Below, piece by piece: positions 11,794-26,578 of a DNA stretch of 64,000 nt (the first letter of the stretch is position 1; each line of letters opens with the position of its first letter). The stretch comes from Auanema rhodensis (Eukaryota > Nematoda > Chromadorea > Rhabditida > Rhabditidae), in NCBI GenBank assembly GCA_964057225.1, contig CAXKVF010000078.1, forward strand, positions 186,001-250,000, read 5' to 3'. The translations under genes and the position numbers were made by a program. Below the pieces are notes generated by a model. The model did no database searches. It was not told the DNA's origin and saw only the letters and a program-made list of their open reading frames with translations.

Positions 11794-13201
11794 TGAAAAC
11801 CGCATCTCTTTATCTTTCACGTGAAGCGAGTTACATACCAAGTGCACATCACGTGTACATTTAATTAGCATAAATTAAAGTTCACGTAAATTTCAAAGTC
11901 ATGGTTACCATGAACCAAAATCAATAAAAATTTGTTTTTAGACTAATATGGACATGGGGAATCTAATTTTGAAAACCGCATTTCTTTATCTTTCACGTGA
12001 AGCGAGTTACATACCAAGTGCACATCACGTGTACATTTAATTAGCATAAATTAAAGTTCACGTAAATTTCAAAGTCATGGTTACCATGCACCAATATCAA
12101 TAAAAATTCGTTTTTAGACTAATATGGACATGGGGAATCTAATTTTGAAAACCGCATCTCTTTATCTTTCACGTGAAGCGGGTTACATACCAAGTGCACA
12201 TCACGTGTACATTTAATTAGCATAAATTAAAGTTCACGTAAATTTTAAAGTCATGGTTACCATGAACCAATATCAATAAAAATTTGTTTTTAGACTAATA
12301 TGGACATGGGGAATCTAATTTTGAAAACCGCATTTCTTTATCTTTCACGTGAAGCGAGTTACATACCAAGTGCACATCACGTGTACATTTAATTAGCATA
12401 AATTAAAGTTCACGTAAATTTCAAAGTCATGGTTACCATGAACCAATATCAATAAAAATTTGTTTTTAGACTAATATGGACATGGGGAATCTAATTTTGA
12501 AAACCGCATCTCTTTATCTTTCACGTGAAGCGAGTTACATACCAAGTGCACATCACGTGTACATTTAATTAGCATAAATTAAAGTTCACGTAAATTTCAA
12601 AGTCATGGTTACCATGAACCAAAATCAATAAAAATTTGTTTTTAGACTAATATGGACATGGGGAATCTAATTTTGAAAACCGCATTTCTTTATCTTTCAC
12701 GTGAAGCGAGTTACATACCAAGTGCACATCACGTGTACATTTAATTAGCATAAATTAAAGTTCACGTAAATTTCAAAGTCATGGTTACCATGCACCAATA
12801 TCAATAAAAATTCGTTTTTAGACTAATATGGACATGGGGAATCTAATTTTGAAAACCGCATCTCTTTATCTTTCACGTGAAGCGAGTTACATACCAAGTG
12901 CACATCACGTGTACATTTAATTAGCATAAATTAAAGTTCACGTAAATTTTAAAGTCATGGTTACCATGAACCAATATCAATAAAAATTTGTTTTTAGACT
13001 AATATGGACATGGGGAATCTAATTTTGAAAACCGCATTTCTTTATCTTTCACGTGAAGCGAGTTACATACCAAGTGCACATCACGTGTACATTTAATTAG
13101 CATAAATTAAAGTTCACGTAAATTTCAAAGTCATGGTTACCATGAACCAATATCAATAAAAATTTGTTTTTAGACTAATATGGACATGGGGAATCTAATT
13201 T
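11794..13201. repeat. Tandem duplication of a four-monomer unit (2 x 704 bp)
   Basis: The tag m126 A sits at 11919 and again 704 bases on at 12623, and m140 C recurs with the same spacing. The four monomers are: AACC with the tag; m13-T CACC with m140 C; m101-T AACC; m13-T AACC. The first copy alone has G at m37 (GCGGG). Block A has one copy only, at 3521-4224. Confidence 0.85.
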
Positions 13202-16200
13202 TGAAAACCGCATCTCTTTATCTTTCACGTGAAGCGAGTTACATACCAAGTGCACATCACGTGTACATTTAATTAGCATAAATTAAAGTTCACGTAAATT
13301 TCAAAGTCATGGTTACCATGAACCAATATCAATAAAAATTTGTTTTTAGACTAATATGGACATGGGGAATCTAAGTTTGAAAACCGCATTTCTTTATCTT
13401 TCACGTGAAGCGAGTTACATACCAAGTGCACATCACGTGTACATTTAATTAGCATAAATTAAAGTTCACGTAAATTTCAAAGTCATGGTTACCATGCACC
13501 AATATCAATAAAAATTTGTTTTTAGACTAATATGGACATGGGGAATCTAATTTTGAAAACCGCATCTCTTTATCTTTCACGTGAAGCGAGTTACATACCA
13601 AGTGCACATCACGTGTACATTTAATTAGCATAAATTAAAGTTCACGTAAATTTTAAAGTCATGGTTACCATGAACCAATATCAATAAAAATTTGTTTTTA
13701 GACTAATATGGACATGGGGAATCTAATTTTGAAAACCGCATCTCTTTATCTTTCACGTGAAGCGAGTTACATACCAAGTGCACATCACGTGTACATTTAA
13801 TTAGCATAAATTAAAGTTCACGTAAATTTCAAAGTCATGGTTACCATGAACCAATATCAATAAAAATTTGTTTTTAGACTAATATGGACATGGAGAATCT
13901 AATTTTGAAAACCGCATCTCTTTATCTTTCACGTGAAGCGAGTTACATACCAAGTGCACATCACGTGTACATTTAATTAGCATAAATTAAAGTTCACGTA
14001 AATTTTAAAGTCATGGTTACCATGAACCAATATCAATAAAAATTTGTTTTTAGACTAATATGGACATGGGGAATCTAATTTTGAAAACCGCATCTCTTTA
14101 TCTTTCACGTGAAGCGAGTTACATACCAAGTGCACATCACGTGTACATTTAATTAGCATAAATTAAAGTTCACGTAAATTTCAAAGTCATGGTTACCATG
14201 AACTAATATCAATAAAAATTTGTTTTTAGACTAATATGGACATGGAGAATCTAATTTTGAAAACCGCATCTCTTTATCTTTCACGTGAAGCGAGTTACAT
14301 ACCAAGTGCACATCACGTGTACATTTAATTAGCATAAATTAAAGTTCACGTAAATTTCAAAGTCATGGTTACCATGAACCAATATCAATAAAAATTTGTT
14401 TTCAGACTAATATGGACATGGGGAATCTAATTTTGAAAACCGCATCTCTTTATCTTTCACGTGAAGCGAGTTACATACCAAGTGCACATCACGTGTACAT
14501 TTAATTAGCATAAATTAAAGTTCACGTAAATTTCAAAGTCATGGTTACCATGAAGCAATATCAATAAAAATTTGTTTTTAGACTAATATGGACATGGGGA
14601 ATCTAATTTTGAAAACCGCATCTCTTTATCTCTCACGTGAAGCGAGTTACATACCAAGTGCACATCACGTGTACATTTAATTAGCATAAATTAAAGTTCA
14701 CGTAAATTTCAAAGTCATGGTTACCATGAACCAATATCAATAAAAATTTGTTTTTAGACTAATATGGACATGGGGAATCTAATTTTGAAAACCGCATCTC
14801 TTTATCTTTCACGTGAAGCGAGTTACATACCAAGTGCACATCACGTGTACATTTAATTAGCATAAATTAAAGTTCACGTAAATTTCAAAGTCATGGTTAC
14901 CATGAACCAATATCAATAAAAATTTGTTTTTAGACTAATATGGACATGGGGAATCTAATTTTGAAAACCGCATCTCTTTATCTTTCACGTGAAGCGAGTT
15001 ACATACCAAGTGCACATCACGTGTACATTTAATTAGCATAAATTAAAGTTCACGTAAATTTCAAAGTCATGGTTACCATGAACCAATATCAATAAAAATT
15101 TGTTTTCAGACTAATATGGACATGGGGAATCTAATTTTGAAAACCGCATCTCTTTATCTTTCACGTGAAGCGAGTTACATACCAAGTGCACATCACGTGT
15201 ACATTTAATTAGCATAAATTAAAGTTCACGTAAATTTCAAAGTCATGGTTACCATGAAGCAATATCAATAAAAATTTGTTTTTAGACTAATATGGACATG
15301 GGGAATCTAATTTTGAAAACCGCATCTCTTTATCTCTCACGTGAAGCGAGTTACATACCAAGTGCACATCACGTGTACATTTAATTAGCATAAATTAAAG
15401 TTCACGTAAATTTCAAAGTCATGGTTACCATGAACCAATATCAATAAAAATTTGTTTTTAGACTAATATGGACATGGGGAATCTAATTTTGAAAACCGCA
15501 TCTCTTTATCTTTCACGTGAAGCGAGTTACATACCAAGTGCACATCACGTGTACATTTAATTAGCATAAATTAAAGTTCACGTAAATTTCAAAGTCATGG
15601 TTACCATGAACCAATATTAATAAAAATTTGTTTTTAGACTAATATGGACATGGGGAATCTAATTTTGAAAACCGCATCTCTTTATCTTTCACGTGAAGCG
15701 AGTTACATACCAAGTGCACATCACGTGTACATTTAATTAGCATAAATTAAAGTTCACGTAAATTTCAAAGTCATGGTTACCATGAACCAATATCAATAAA
15801 AATTTGTTTTTAGACTAATATGGACATGGGGAATCTAATTTTGAAAACCGCATCTCTTTATCTTTCACGTGAAGCGAGTTACATACCAAGTGCACATCAC
15901 GTGTACATTTAATTAGCATAAATTAAAGTTCACGTAAATTTCAAAGTCATGGTTACCATGAACCAATATCAATAAAAATTTGTTTTTAGACTAATATGGA
16001 CATGGGGAATCTAATTTTGAAAACCGCATCTCTTTATCTTTCACGTAAAGCGAGTTACATACCAAGTGCACATCACGTGTACATTTAATTAGCATAAATT
16101 AAAGTTCACGTAAATTTCAAAGTCATGGTTACCATGAACCAATATCAATAAAAATTTGTTTTCAGACTAATATGGACATGGGGAATCTAATTTTGAAAAC

Positions 16201-17953
16201 CGCATCTCTTTATCTTTCACGTGAAGCGAGTTACATACCAAGTGCACATCACGTGTACATTTAATTAGCATAAATTAAAGTTCACGTAAATTTCAAAGTC
16301 ATGGTTACCATGAAGCAATATCAATAAAAATTTGTTTTTAGACTAATATGGACATGGGGAATCTAATTTTGAAAACCGCATCTCTTTATCTCTCACGTGA
16401 AGCGAGTTACATACCAAGTGCACATCACGTGTACATTTAATTAGCATAAATTAAAGTTCACGTAAATTTCAAAGTCATGGTTACCATGAACCAATATCAA
16501 TAAAAATTTGTTTTTAGACTAATATGGACATGGGGAATCTAATTTTGAAAACCGCATCTCTTTATCTTTCACGTGAAGCGAGTTACATACCAAAGGCACA
16601 TCACGTGTACATTTAATTAGCATAAATTAAAGTTCACGTAAATTTCAAAGTCATGGTTACCATGAACCAATATCAATAAAAATTTGTTTTTAGACTAATA
16701 TGGACATGGGGAATCTAATTTTGAAAACCGCATCTCTTTATCTTTCACGTGAAGCGAGTTACATACCAAGTGCACATCACGTGTACATTTAATTAGCATA
16801 AATTAAAGTTCACGTAAATTTCAAAGTCATGGTTACCATGAACCAATATCAATAAAAATTTGTTTTTAGACTAATATGGACATGGGGAATCTAATTTTGA
16901 AAACCGCATCTCTTTATCTTTCACGTGAAGCGAGTTACATACCAAGTGCACATCACGTGTACATTTAATTAGCATAAATTAAAGTTCACGTAAATTTCAA
17001 AGTCATGGTTACCATGAACCAATATCAATAAAAATTTGTTTTTAGACTAATATGGACATGGGGAATCTAATTTTGAAAACCGCATCTCTTTATCTTTCAC
17101 GTGAAGCGAGTTACATACCAAGTGCACATCACGTGTACATTTAATTAGCATAAATTAAAGTTCACGTAAATTTCAAAGTCATGGTTACCATGCACCAATA
17201 TCAATAAAAATTTGTTTTTAGACTAATATGGACATGGGGAATCTAATTTTGAAAACCGCATCTCTTTATCTTTCACGTGAAGCGAGTTACATACCAAGTG
17301 CACATCACGTGTACATTTAATTAGCATAAATTAAAGTTCACGTAAATTTTAAAGTCATGGTTACCATGAACCAATATCAATAAAAATTTGTTTTTAGACT
17401 AATATGGACATGGGGAATCTAATTTTGAAAACCGCATCTCTTTATCTTTCACGTGAAGCGAGTTACATACCAAGTGCACATCACGTGTACATTTAATTAG
17501 CATAAATTAAAGTTCACGTAAATTTCAAAGTCATGGTTACCATGAACTAATATCAATAAAAATTTGTTTTTAGACTAATATGGACATGGAGAATCTAATT
17601 TTGAAAACCGCATCTCTTTATCTTTCACGTGAAGCGAATTACATACCAAGTGCACATCACGTGTACATTTAATTAGCATAAATTAAAGTTCACGTAAATT
17701 TCAAAGTCATGGTTACCATGAACCAATATCAATAAAAATTTGTTTTTAGACTAATATGGACATGGGGAATCTAATTTTGAAAACCGCATCTCTTTATCTT
17801 TCACGTGAAGCGAGTTACATACCAAGTGCACATCACGTGTACATTTAATTAGCATAAATTAAAGTTCACGTAAATTTTAAAGTCATGGTTACCATGAACC
17901 AATATCAATAAAAATTTGTTTTTAGACTAATATGGACATGGGGAATCTAATTT

Positions 17954-20900
17954 TGAAAACCGCATCTCTTTATCTTTCACGTGAAGCGAGTTACATACCA
18001 AGTGCACATCACGTGTACATTTAATTAGCATAAATTAAAGTTCACGTAAATTTCAAAGTCATGGTTACCATGAACTAATATCAATAAAAATTTGTTTTTA
18101 GACTAATATGGACATGGAGAATCTAATTTTGAAAACCGCATCTCTTTATCTTTCACGTGAAGCGAGTTACATACCAAGTGCACATCACGTGTACATTTAA
18201 TTAGCATAAATTAAAGTTCACGTAAATTTCAAAGTCATGGTTACCATGAACCAATATCAATAAAAATTTGTTTTCAGACTAATATGGACATGGGAAATCT
18301 AATTTTGAAAACCGCATCTCTTTATCTTTCACGTGAAGCGAGTTACATACCAAGTGCACATCACGTGTACATTTAATTAGCATAAATTAAAGTTCACGTA
18401 AATTTCAAAGTCATGGTTACCATGAAGCAATATCAATAAAAATTTGTTTTTAGACTAATATGGACATGGGGAATCTAATTTTGAAAACCGCATCTCTTTA
18501 TCTCTCACGTGAAGCGAGTTACATACCAAGTGCACATCACGTGTACATTTAATTAGCATAAATTAAAGTTCACGTAAATTTCAAAGTCATGGTTACCATG
18601 AACCAATATCAATAAAAATTTGTTTTTAGACTAATATGGACATGGGAAATCTAATTTTGAAAACCGCATCTCTTTATCTTTCACGTGAAGCGAGTTACAT
18701 ACCAAGTGCACATCACGTGTACATTTAATTAGCATAAATTAAAGTTCACGTAAATTTCAAAGTCATGGTTACCATGAAGCAATATCAATAAAAATTTGTT
18801 TTTAGACTAATATGGACATGGGGAATCTAATTTTGAAAACCGCATCTCTTTATCTCTCACGTGAAGCGAGTTACATACCAAGTGCACATCACGTGTACAT
18901 TTAATTAGCATAAGTTAAAGTTCACGTAAATTTCAAAGTCATGGTTACCATGAACCAATATCAATAAAAATTTGTTTTTAGACTAATATGGACATGGGGA
19001 ATCTAATTTTGAAAACCGCATCTCTTTATCTTTCACGTGAAGCGAGTTACATACCAAGTGCACATCACGTGTACATTTAATTAGCATAAATTAAAGTTCA
19101 CGTAAATTTCAAAGTCATGGTTACCATGAACCAATATCAATAAAAATTTGTTTTTAGACTAATATGGACATGGGGAATCTAATTTTGAAAACCGCATCTC
19201 TTTATCTTTCACGTGAAGCGAGTTACATACCAAGTGCACATCACGTGTACATTTAATTAGCATAAATTAAAGTTCACGTAAATTTCAAAGTCATGGTTAC
19301 CATGAACCAATATCAATAAAAATTTGTTTTTAGACTAATATGGACATGGGGAATCTAATTTTGAAAACCGCATCTCTTTATCTTTCACGTGAAGCGAGTT
19401 ACATACCAAGTGCACATCACGTGTACATTTAATTAGCATAAATTAAAGTTCACGTAAATTTCAAAGTCATGGTTACCATGAACCAATATCAATAAAAATT
19501 TGTTTTTAGACTAATATGGACATGGGGAATCTAATTTTGAAAACCGCATCTCTTTATCTTTCACGTGAAGCGAGTTACATACCAAGTGCACATCACGTGT
19601 ACATTTAATTAGCATAAATTAAAGTTCACGTAAATTTCAAAGTCATGGTTACCATGAACCAATATCAATAAAAATTTGTTTTTAGACTAATATGGACATG
19701 GGGAATCTAATTTTGAAAACCGCATCTCTTTATCTTTCACGTGAAGCGAGTTACATACCAAGTGCACATCACGTGTACATTTAATTAGCATAAATTAAAG
19801 TTCACGTAAATTTCAAAGTCATGGTTACCATGAACTAATATCAATAAAAATTTGTTTTTAGACTAATATGGACATGGAGAATCTAATTTTGAAAACCGCA
19901 TCTCTTTATCTTTCACGTGAAGCGAGTTACATACCAAGTGCACATCACGTGTACATTTAATTAGCATAAATTAAAGTTCACGTAAATTTCAAAGTCATGG
20001 TTACCATGAACCAATATCAATAAAAATTTGTTTTCAGACTAATATGGACATGGGAAATCTAATTTTGAAAACCGCATCTCTTTATCTTTCACGTGAAGCG
20101 AGTTACATACCAAGTGCACATCACGTGTACATTTAATTAGCATAAATTAAAGTTCACGTAAATTTCAAAGTCATGGTTACCATGAAGCAATATCAATAAA
20201 AATTTGTTTTTAGACTAATATGGACATGGGGAATCTAATTTTGAAAACCGCATCTCTTTATCTCTCACGTGAAGCGAGTTACATACCAAGTGCACATCAC
20301 GTGTACATTTAATTAGCATAAATTAAAGTTCACGTAAATTTCAAAGTCATGGTTACCATGAACCAATATCAATAAAAATTTGTTTTTAGACTAATATGGA
20401 CATGGGAAATCTAATTTTGAAAACCGCATCTCTTTATCTTTCACGTGAAGCGAGTTACATACCAAGTGCACATCACGTGTACATTTAATTAGCATAAATT
20501 AAAGTTCACGTAAATTTCAAAGTCATGGTTACCATGAAGCAATATCAATAAAAATTTGTTTTTAGACTAATATGGACATGGGGAATCTAATTTTGAAAAC
20601 CGCATCTCTTTATCTCTCACGTGAAGCGAGTTACATACCAAGTGCACATCACGTGTACATTTAATTAGCATAAATTAAAGTTCACGTAAATTTCAAAGTC
20701 ATGGTTACCATGAACCAATATCAATAAAAATTTGTTTTTAGACTAATATGGACATGGGGAATCTAATTTTGAAAACCGCATCTCTTTATCTTTCACGTGA
20801 AGCGAGTTACATACCAAGTGCACATCACGTGTACATTTAATTAGCATAAATTAAAGTTCACGTAAATTTCAAAGTCATGGTTACCATGAACCAATATCAA

Positions 20901-21473
20901 TAAAAATTTGTTTTTAGACTAATATGGACATGGGGAATCTAATTTTGAAAACCGCATCTCTTTATCTTTCACGTGAAGCGAGTTACATACCAAGTGCACA
21001 TCACGTGTACATTTAATTAGCATAAATTAAAGTTCACGTAAATTTCAAAGTCATGGTTACCATGAACCAATATCAATAAAAATTTGTTTTTAGACTAATA
21101 TGGACATGGGGAATCTAATTTTGAAAACCGCATCTCTTTATCTTTCACGTGAAGCGAGTTACATACCAAGTGCACATCACGTGTACATTTAATTAGCATA
21201 AATTAAAGTTCACGTAAATTTCAAAGTCATGGTTACCATGAACCAATATCAATAAAAATTTGTTTTTAGACTAATATGGACATGGGGAATCTAATTTTGA
21301 AAACCGCATCTCTTTATCTTTCACGTGAAGCGAGTTACATACCAAGTGCACATCACGTGTACATTTAATTAGCATAAATTAAAGTTCACGTAAATTTCAA
21401 AGTCATGGTTACCATGAACCAATATCAATAAAAATTTGTTTTTAGACTAATATGGACATGGGGAATCTAATTT
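17954..21473. repeat. Tandem duplication of ten monomers (2 x 1760 bp)
   Basis: The monomers at 17954-19713 run AACT-GAGA, CAGA with m166 A, AAGC, CTCTC with m166 A, AAGC, CTCTC, then four plain AACC. The same ten-step order repeats at 19714-21473. One private change in the first copy (AAGTTAAAG near 18914) is absent from the second. Block A has a single copy starting at 8626, so this doubling is later than the large duplication. Confidence 0.85.
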
Positions 21474-22529
21474 TGAAAACCGCATCTCTTTATCTTTCAC
21501 GTGAAGCGAGTTACATACCAAGTGCACATCACGTGTACATTTAATTAGCATAAATTAAAGTTCACGTAAATTTCAAAGTCATGGTTACCATGAAGCAATA
21601 TCAATAAAAATTTGTTTTTAGACTAATATGGACATGGGGAATCTAATTTTGAAAACCGCATCTCTTTATCTTTCACGTGAAGCGAGTTACATACCAAGTG
21701 CACATCACGTGTACATTTAATTAGCATAAATTAAAGTTCACGTAAATTTCAAAGTCATGGTTACCATGAACCAATATCAATAAAAATTTGTTTTTAGACT
21801 AATATGGACATGGGGAATCTAATTTTGAAAACCGCATCTCTTTATCTTTCACGTGAAGCGAGTTACATACCAAGTGCACATCACGTGTACATTTAATTAG
21901 CATAAATTAAAGTTCACGTAAATTTCAAAGTCATGGTTACCATGAACCAATATCAATAAAAATTTGTTTTTAGACTAATATGGACATGGGAAATCTAATT
22001 TTGAAAACCGCATCTCTTTATCTTTCACGTGAAGCGAGTTACATACCAAGTGCACATCACGTGTACATTTAATTAGCATAAATTAAAGTTCACGTAAATT
22101 TCAAAGTCATGGTTACCATGAACCAATATCAATAAAAATTTGTTTTTAGACTAATATGGACATGGGGAATCTAATTTTGAAAACCGCATCTCTTTATCTT
22201 TCACGTGAAGCGAGTTACAAACCAAGTGCACATCACGTGTACATTTAATTAGCATAAATTAAAGTTCACGTAAATTTCAAAGTCATGGTTACCATGAACC
22301 AATATCAATAAAAATTTGTTTTTAGACTAATATGGACATGGGGAATCTAATTTTGAAAACCGCATCTCTTTATCTTTCACGTGAAGCGAGTTACATACCA
22401 AGTGCACATCACGTGTACATTTAATTAGCATAAATTAAAGTTCACGTAAATTTCAAAGTCATGGTTACCATGAACCAATATCAATAAAAATTTGTTTTTA
22501 GACTAATATGGACATGGGAAATCTAATTT

Positions 22530-24641
22530 TGAAAACCGCATCTCTTTATCTTTCACGTGAAGCGAGTTACATACCAAGTGCACATCACGTGTACATTTAA
22601 TTAGCATAAATTAAAGTTCACGTAAATTTCAAAGTCATGGTTACCATGAACCAATATCAATAAAAATTTGTTTTTAGACTAATATGGACATGGGGAATCT
22701 AATTTTGAAAACCGCATCTCTTTATCTTTCACGTGAAGCGAGTTACATACCAAGTGCACATCACGTGTACATTTAATTAGCATAAATTAAAGTTCACGTA
22801 AATTTCAAAGTCATGGTTACCATGAACCAATATCAATAAAAATTTGTTTTTAGACTAATATGGACATGGGGAATCTAATTTTGAAAACCGCATCTCTTTA
22901 TCTTTCACGTGAAGCGAGTTACATACCAAGTGCACATCACGTGTACATTTAATTAACATAAATTAAAGTTCACGTAAATTTCAAAGTCATGGTTACCATG
23001 AACCAATATCAATAAAAATTTGTTTTTAGACTAATATGGACATGGGGAATCTAATTTTGAAAACCGCATCTCTTTATCTTTCACGTGAAGCGAGTTACAT
23101 ACCAAGTGCACATCACGTGTACATTTAATTAGCATAAATTAAAGTTCACGTAAATTTCAAAGTCATGGTTACCATGAAGCAATATCAATAAAAATTTGTT
23201 TTTAGACTAATATGGACATGGGAAATCTAATTTTGAAAACCGCATCTCTTTATCTTTCACGTGAAGCGAGTTACATACCAAGTGCACATCACGTGTACAT
23301 TTAATTAGCATAAATTAAAGTTCACGTAAATTTCAAAGTCATGGTTACCATGAAGCAATTTCAATAAAAATTTGTTTTTAGACTAATATGGACATGGGGA
23401 ATCTAATTTTGAAAACCGCATCTCTTTATCTTTCACGTGAAGCGAGTTACATACCAAGTGCACATCACGTGTACATTTAATTAGCATAAATTAAAGTTCA
23501 CGTAAATTTCAAAGTCATGGTTACCATGAACCAATATCAATAAAAATTTGTTTTTAGACTAATATGGACAAGGGGAATCTAATTTTGAAAACCGCATCTC
23601 TTTATCTTTCACGTGAAGCGAGTTACATACCAAGTGCACATCACGTGTACATTTAATTAGCATAAATTAAAGTTCACGTAAATTTCAAAGTCATGGTTAC
23701 CATGAACCAATATCAATAAAAATTTGTTTTTAGACTAATATGGACATGGGGAATCTAATTTTGAAAACCGCATTTCTTTATCTTTCACGTGAAGCGAGTT
23801 ACATACCAAGTGCACATCACGTGTACATTTAATTAGCATAAATTAAAGTTCACGTAAATTTCAAAGTCATGGTTACCATGAACCAATATCAATAAAAATT
23901 TGTTTTTAGACTAATATGGACAAGGGGAATCTAATTTTGAAAACCGCATCTCTTTATCTTTCACGTGAAGCGAGTTACATACCAAGTGCACATCACGTGT
24001 ACATTTAATTAGCATAAATTAAAGTTCACGTAAATTTCAAAGTCATGGTTACCATGAACCAATATCAATAAAAATTTGTTTTTAGACTAATATGGACAAG
24101 GGGAATCTAATTTTGAAAACCGCATCTCTTTATCTTTCACGTGAAGCGAGTTACATACCAAGTGCACATCACGTGTACATTTAATTAGCATAAATTAAAG
24201 TTCACGTAAATTTCAAAGTCATGGTTACCATGAACCAATATCAATAAAAATTTGTTTTTAGACTAATATGGACATGGGGAATCTAATTTTGAAAACCGCA
24301 TTTCTTTATCTTTCACGTGAAGCGAGTTACATACCAAGTGCACATCACGTGTACATTTAATTAGCATAAATTAAAGTTCACGTAAATTTCAAAGTCATGG
24401 TTACCATGCACCAATATCAATAAAAATTTGTTTTTAGACTAATATGGACATGGGGAATCTAATTTTGAAAACCGCATCTCTTTATCTTTCACGTGAAGCG
24501 AGTTACATACCAAGTGCACATCACGTGTACATTTAATTAGCATAAATTAAAGTTCACGTAAATTTCAAAGTCATGGTTACCATGAAGCAATATCAATAAA
24601 AATTTGTTTTTAGACTAATATGGACATGGGGAATCTAATTT
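22530..24641. repeat. Near-consensus zone with m162-A and m127-T tags
   Basis: Twelve monomers with little higher-order pattern. AAGC units at 23058 and 23234 (the latter with m127 T) are followed by units with m162 A ('acaagggg') at 23410, 23762 and 23938. Both rare alleles otherwise appear mainly at 51-59 kb, more than 27 kb away, so this short zone is probably related to that distant part of the array. Confidence 0.65.
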
Positions 24642-24818
24642 TGCAAACCGCATCTCTTTATCTTTCACGTGAAGCGAGTTACATACCAAGTGCACATCAC
24701 GTGTACATTTAATTTAGCATAAATTAAAGTTCACGTAAATTTCAAAGTCATGGTTACCATGAACCAATATCAATAAAAATTTGTTTTTAGACTAATATGG
24801 ACATGGGGAATCTAATTT
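24642..24818. repeat. 177-bp monomer: m3 C and an extra T in 'aatttagc'
   Basis: The +T (three T instead of two before 'agc', 24713-24715) is linked to m3 C. The same pair occurs in the monomers at 28515, 29748 and 36965. The unit at 35381 has m3 C without the +T and is probably a recombinant. One insertion event spread by block copying explains all four. Confidence 0.88.
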
Positions 24819-26578
24819 TGAAAACCGCATCTCTTTATCTTTCACGTGAAGCGAGTTACATACCAAGTGCACATCACGTGTACATTTAATTAGCATAAAT
24901 TAAAGTTCACGTAAATTTCAAAGTCATGGTTACCATGAACCAATATCAATAAAAATTTGTTTTTAGACTAATATGGACATGGGGAATCTAATTTTGAAAA
25001 CCGCATTTCTTTATCTTTCACGTGAAGCGAGTTACATACCAAGTGCACATCACGTGTACATTTAATTAGCATAAATTAAAGTTCACGTAAATTTCAAAGT
25101 CATGGTTACCATGCACCAATATCAATAAAAATTTGTTTTTAGACTAATATGGACATGGGGAATCTAATTTTGAAAACCGCATCTCTTTATCTTTCACGTG
25201 AAGCGAGTTACATACCAAGTGCACATCACGTGTACATTTAATTAGCATAAATTAAAGTTCACGTAAATTTCAAAGTCATGGTTACCATGAACCAATATCA
25301 ATAAAAATTTGTTTTTAGACTAATATGGACATGGGGAATCTAATTTTGGAAACCGCATCTCTTTATCTTTCACGTGAAGCGAGTTACATACCAAGTGCAC
25401 ATCACGTGTACATTTAATTAGCATAAATTAAAGTTCACGTAAACTTCAAAGTCATGGTTACCATGAAGCAATATCAATAAAAATTTGTTTTTAGACTAAT
25501 ATGGACATGGGGAATCTAATTTTGAAAACCGCATCTCTTTATCTTTCACGTGAAGCGAGTTACATACCAAGTGCACATCACGTGTACATTTAATTAGCAT
25601 AAATTAAAGTTCACGTAAATTTCAAAGTCATGGTTACCATGAACCAATATCAATAAAAATTTGTGTTTAGACTAATATGGACATGGGGAATCTAATTTTG
25701 AAAACCGCATCTCTTTATCTTTCACGTGAAGCGAGTTACATACCAAGTGCACATCACGTGTACATTTAATTAGCATAAATTAAAGTTCACGTAAATTTCA
25801 AAGTCATGGTTACCATGAACCAATATCAATAAAAATTTGTTTTTAGACTAATATGGACATGGGGAATCTAATTTTGAAAACCGCATTTCTTTATCTTTCA
25901 CGTGAAGCGAGTTACATACCAAGTGCACATCACGTGTACATTTAATTAGCATAAATTAAAGTTCACGTAAATTTCAAAGTCATGGTTACCATGCACCAAT
26001 ATCAATAAAAATTTGTTTTTAGACTAATATGGACATGGGGAATCTAATTTTGAAAACCGCATCTCTTTATCTTTCACGTGAAGCGAGTTACATACCAAGT
26101 GCACATCACGTGTACATTTAATTAGCATAAATTAAAGTTCACGTAAATTTCAAAGTCATGGTTACCATGAACCAATATCAATAAAAATTTGTTTTTAGAC
26201 TAATATGGACATGGGGAATCTAATTTTGAAAACCGCATTTCTTTATCTTTCACGTGAAGCGAGTTACATACCAAGTGTACATCACGTGTACATTTAATTA
26301 GCATAAATTAAAGTTCACGTAAATTTCAAAGTCATGGTTACCATGCACCAATATCAATAAAAATTTGTTTTTAGACTAATATGGACATGGGGAATCTAAT
26401 TTTGAAAACCGCATCTCTTTATCTTTCACGTGAAGCGAGTTACATACCAAGTGCACATCACGTGTACATTTAATTAGCATAAATTAAAGTTCACGTAAAT
26501 TTCAAAGTCATGGTTACCATGAACCAATATCAATAAAAATTTGTTTTTAGACTAATATGGACATGGGGAATCTAATTT
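24642..26578. repeat. 11-monomer block P, copied at 36965-38901
   Basis: Tags in order: m3 C ('tgcaaacc') with an extra T near 24713-24715, then m3 G ('tggaaacc') with m98 C in the monomer at 25347, m143 G at 25665 and m52 T at 26278. The first four tags recur at 36967, 37672, 37767 and 37988, each exactly 12,323 bases later (70 monomers plus three insertions). The later copy also has a private m144 G. This is the longest-range copy I can demonstrate in the window. Confidence 0.85.

Larger units (their letters stand above)
11794..22529. repeat. Large block B, expanded copy of block A
   Basis: This block repeats the tag order of block A, with later local growth. The first four monomers are doubled (11794-12497 and 12498-13201), a dimer is added near 13730-14081, and a ten-monomer stretch is doubled at 17954-21473. 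Private mutations such as m37 G in the 12146 monomer, a broken CACGTG at about 16047 and a change near 16594 show that point mutation continued after copying. The right edge is soft: from about 22.5 kb the monomers are close to consensus and alignment to block A cannot be fixed by eye. Confidence 0.8.
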
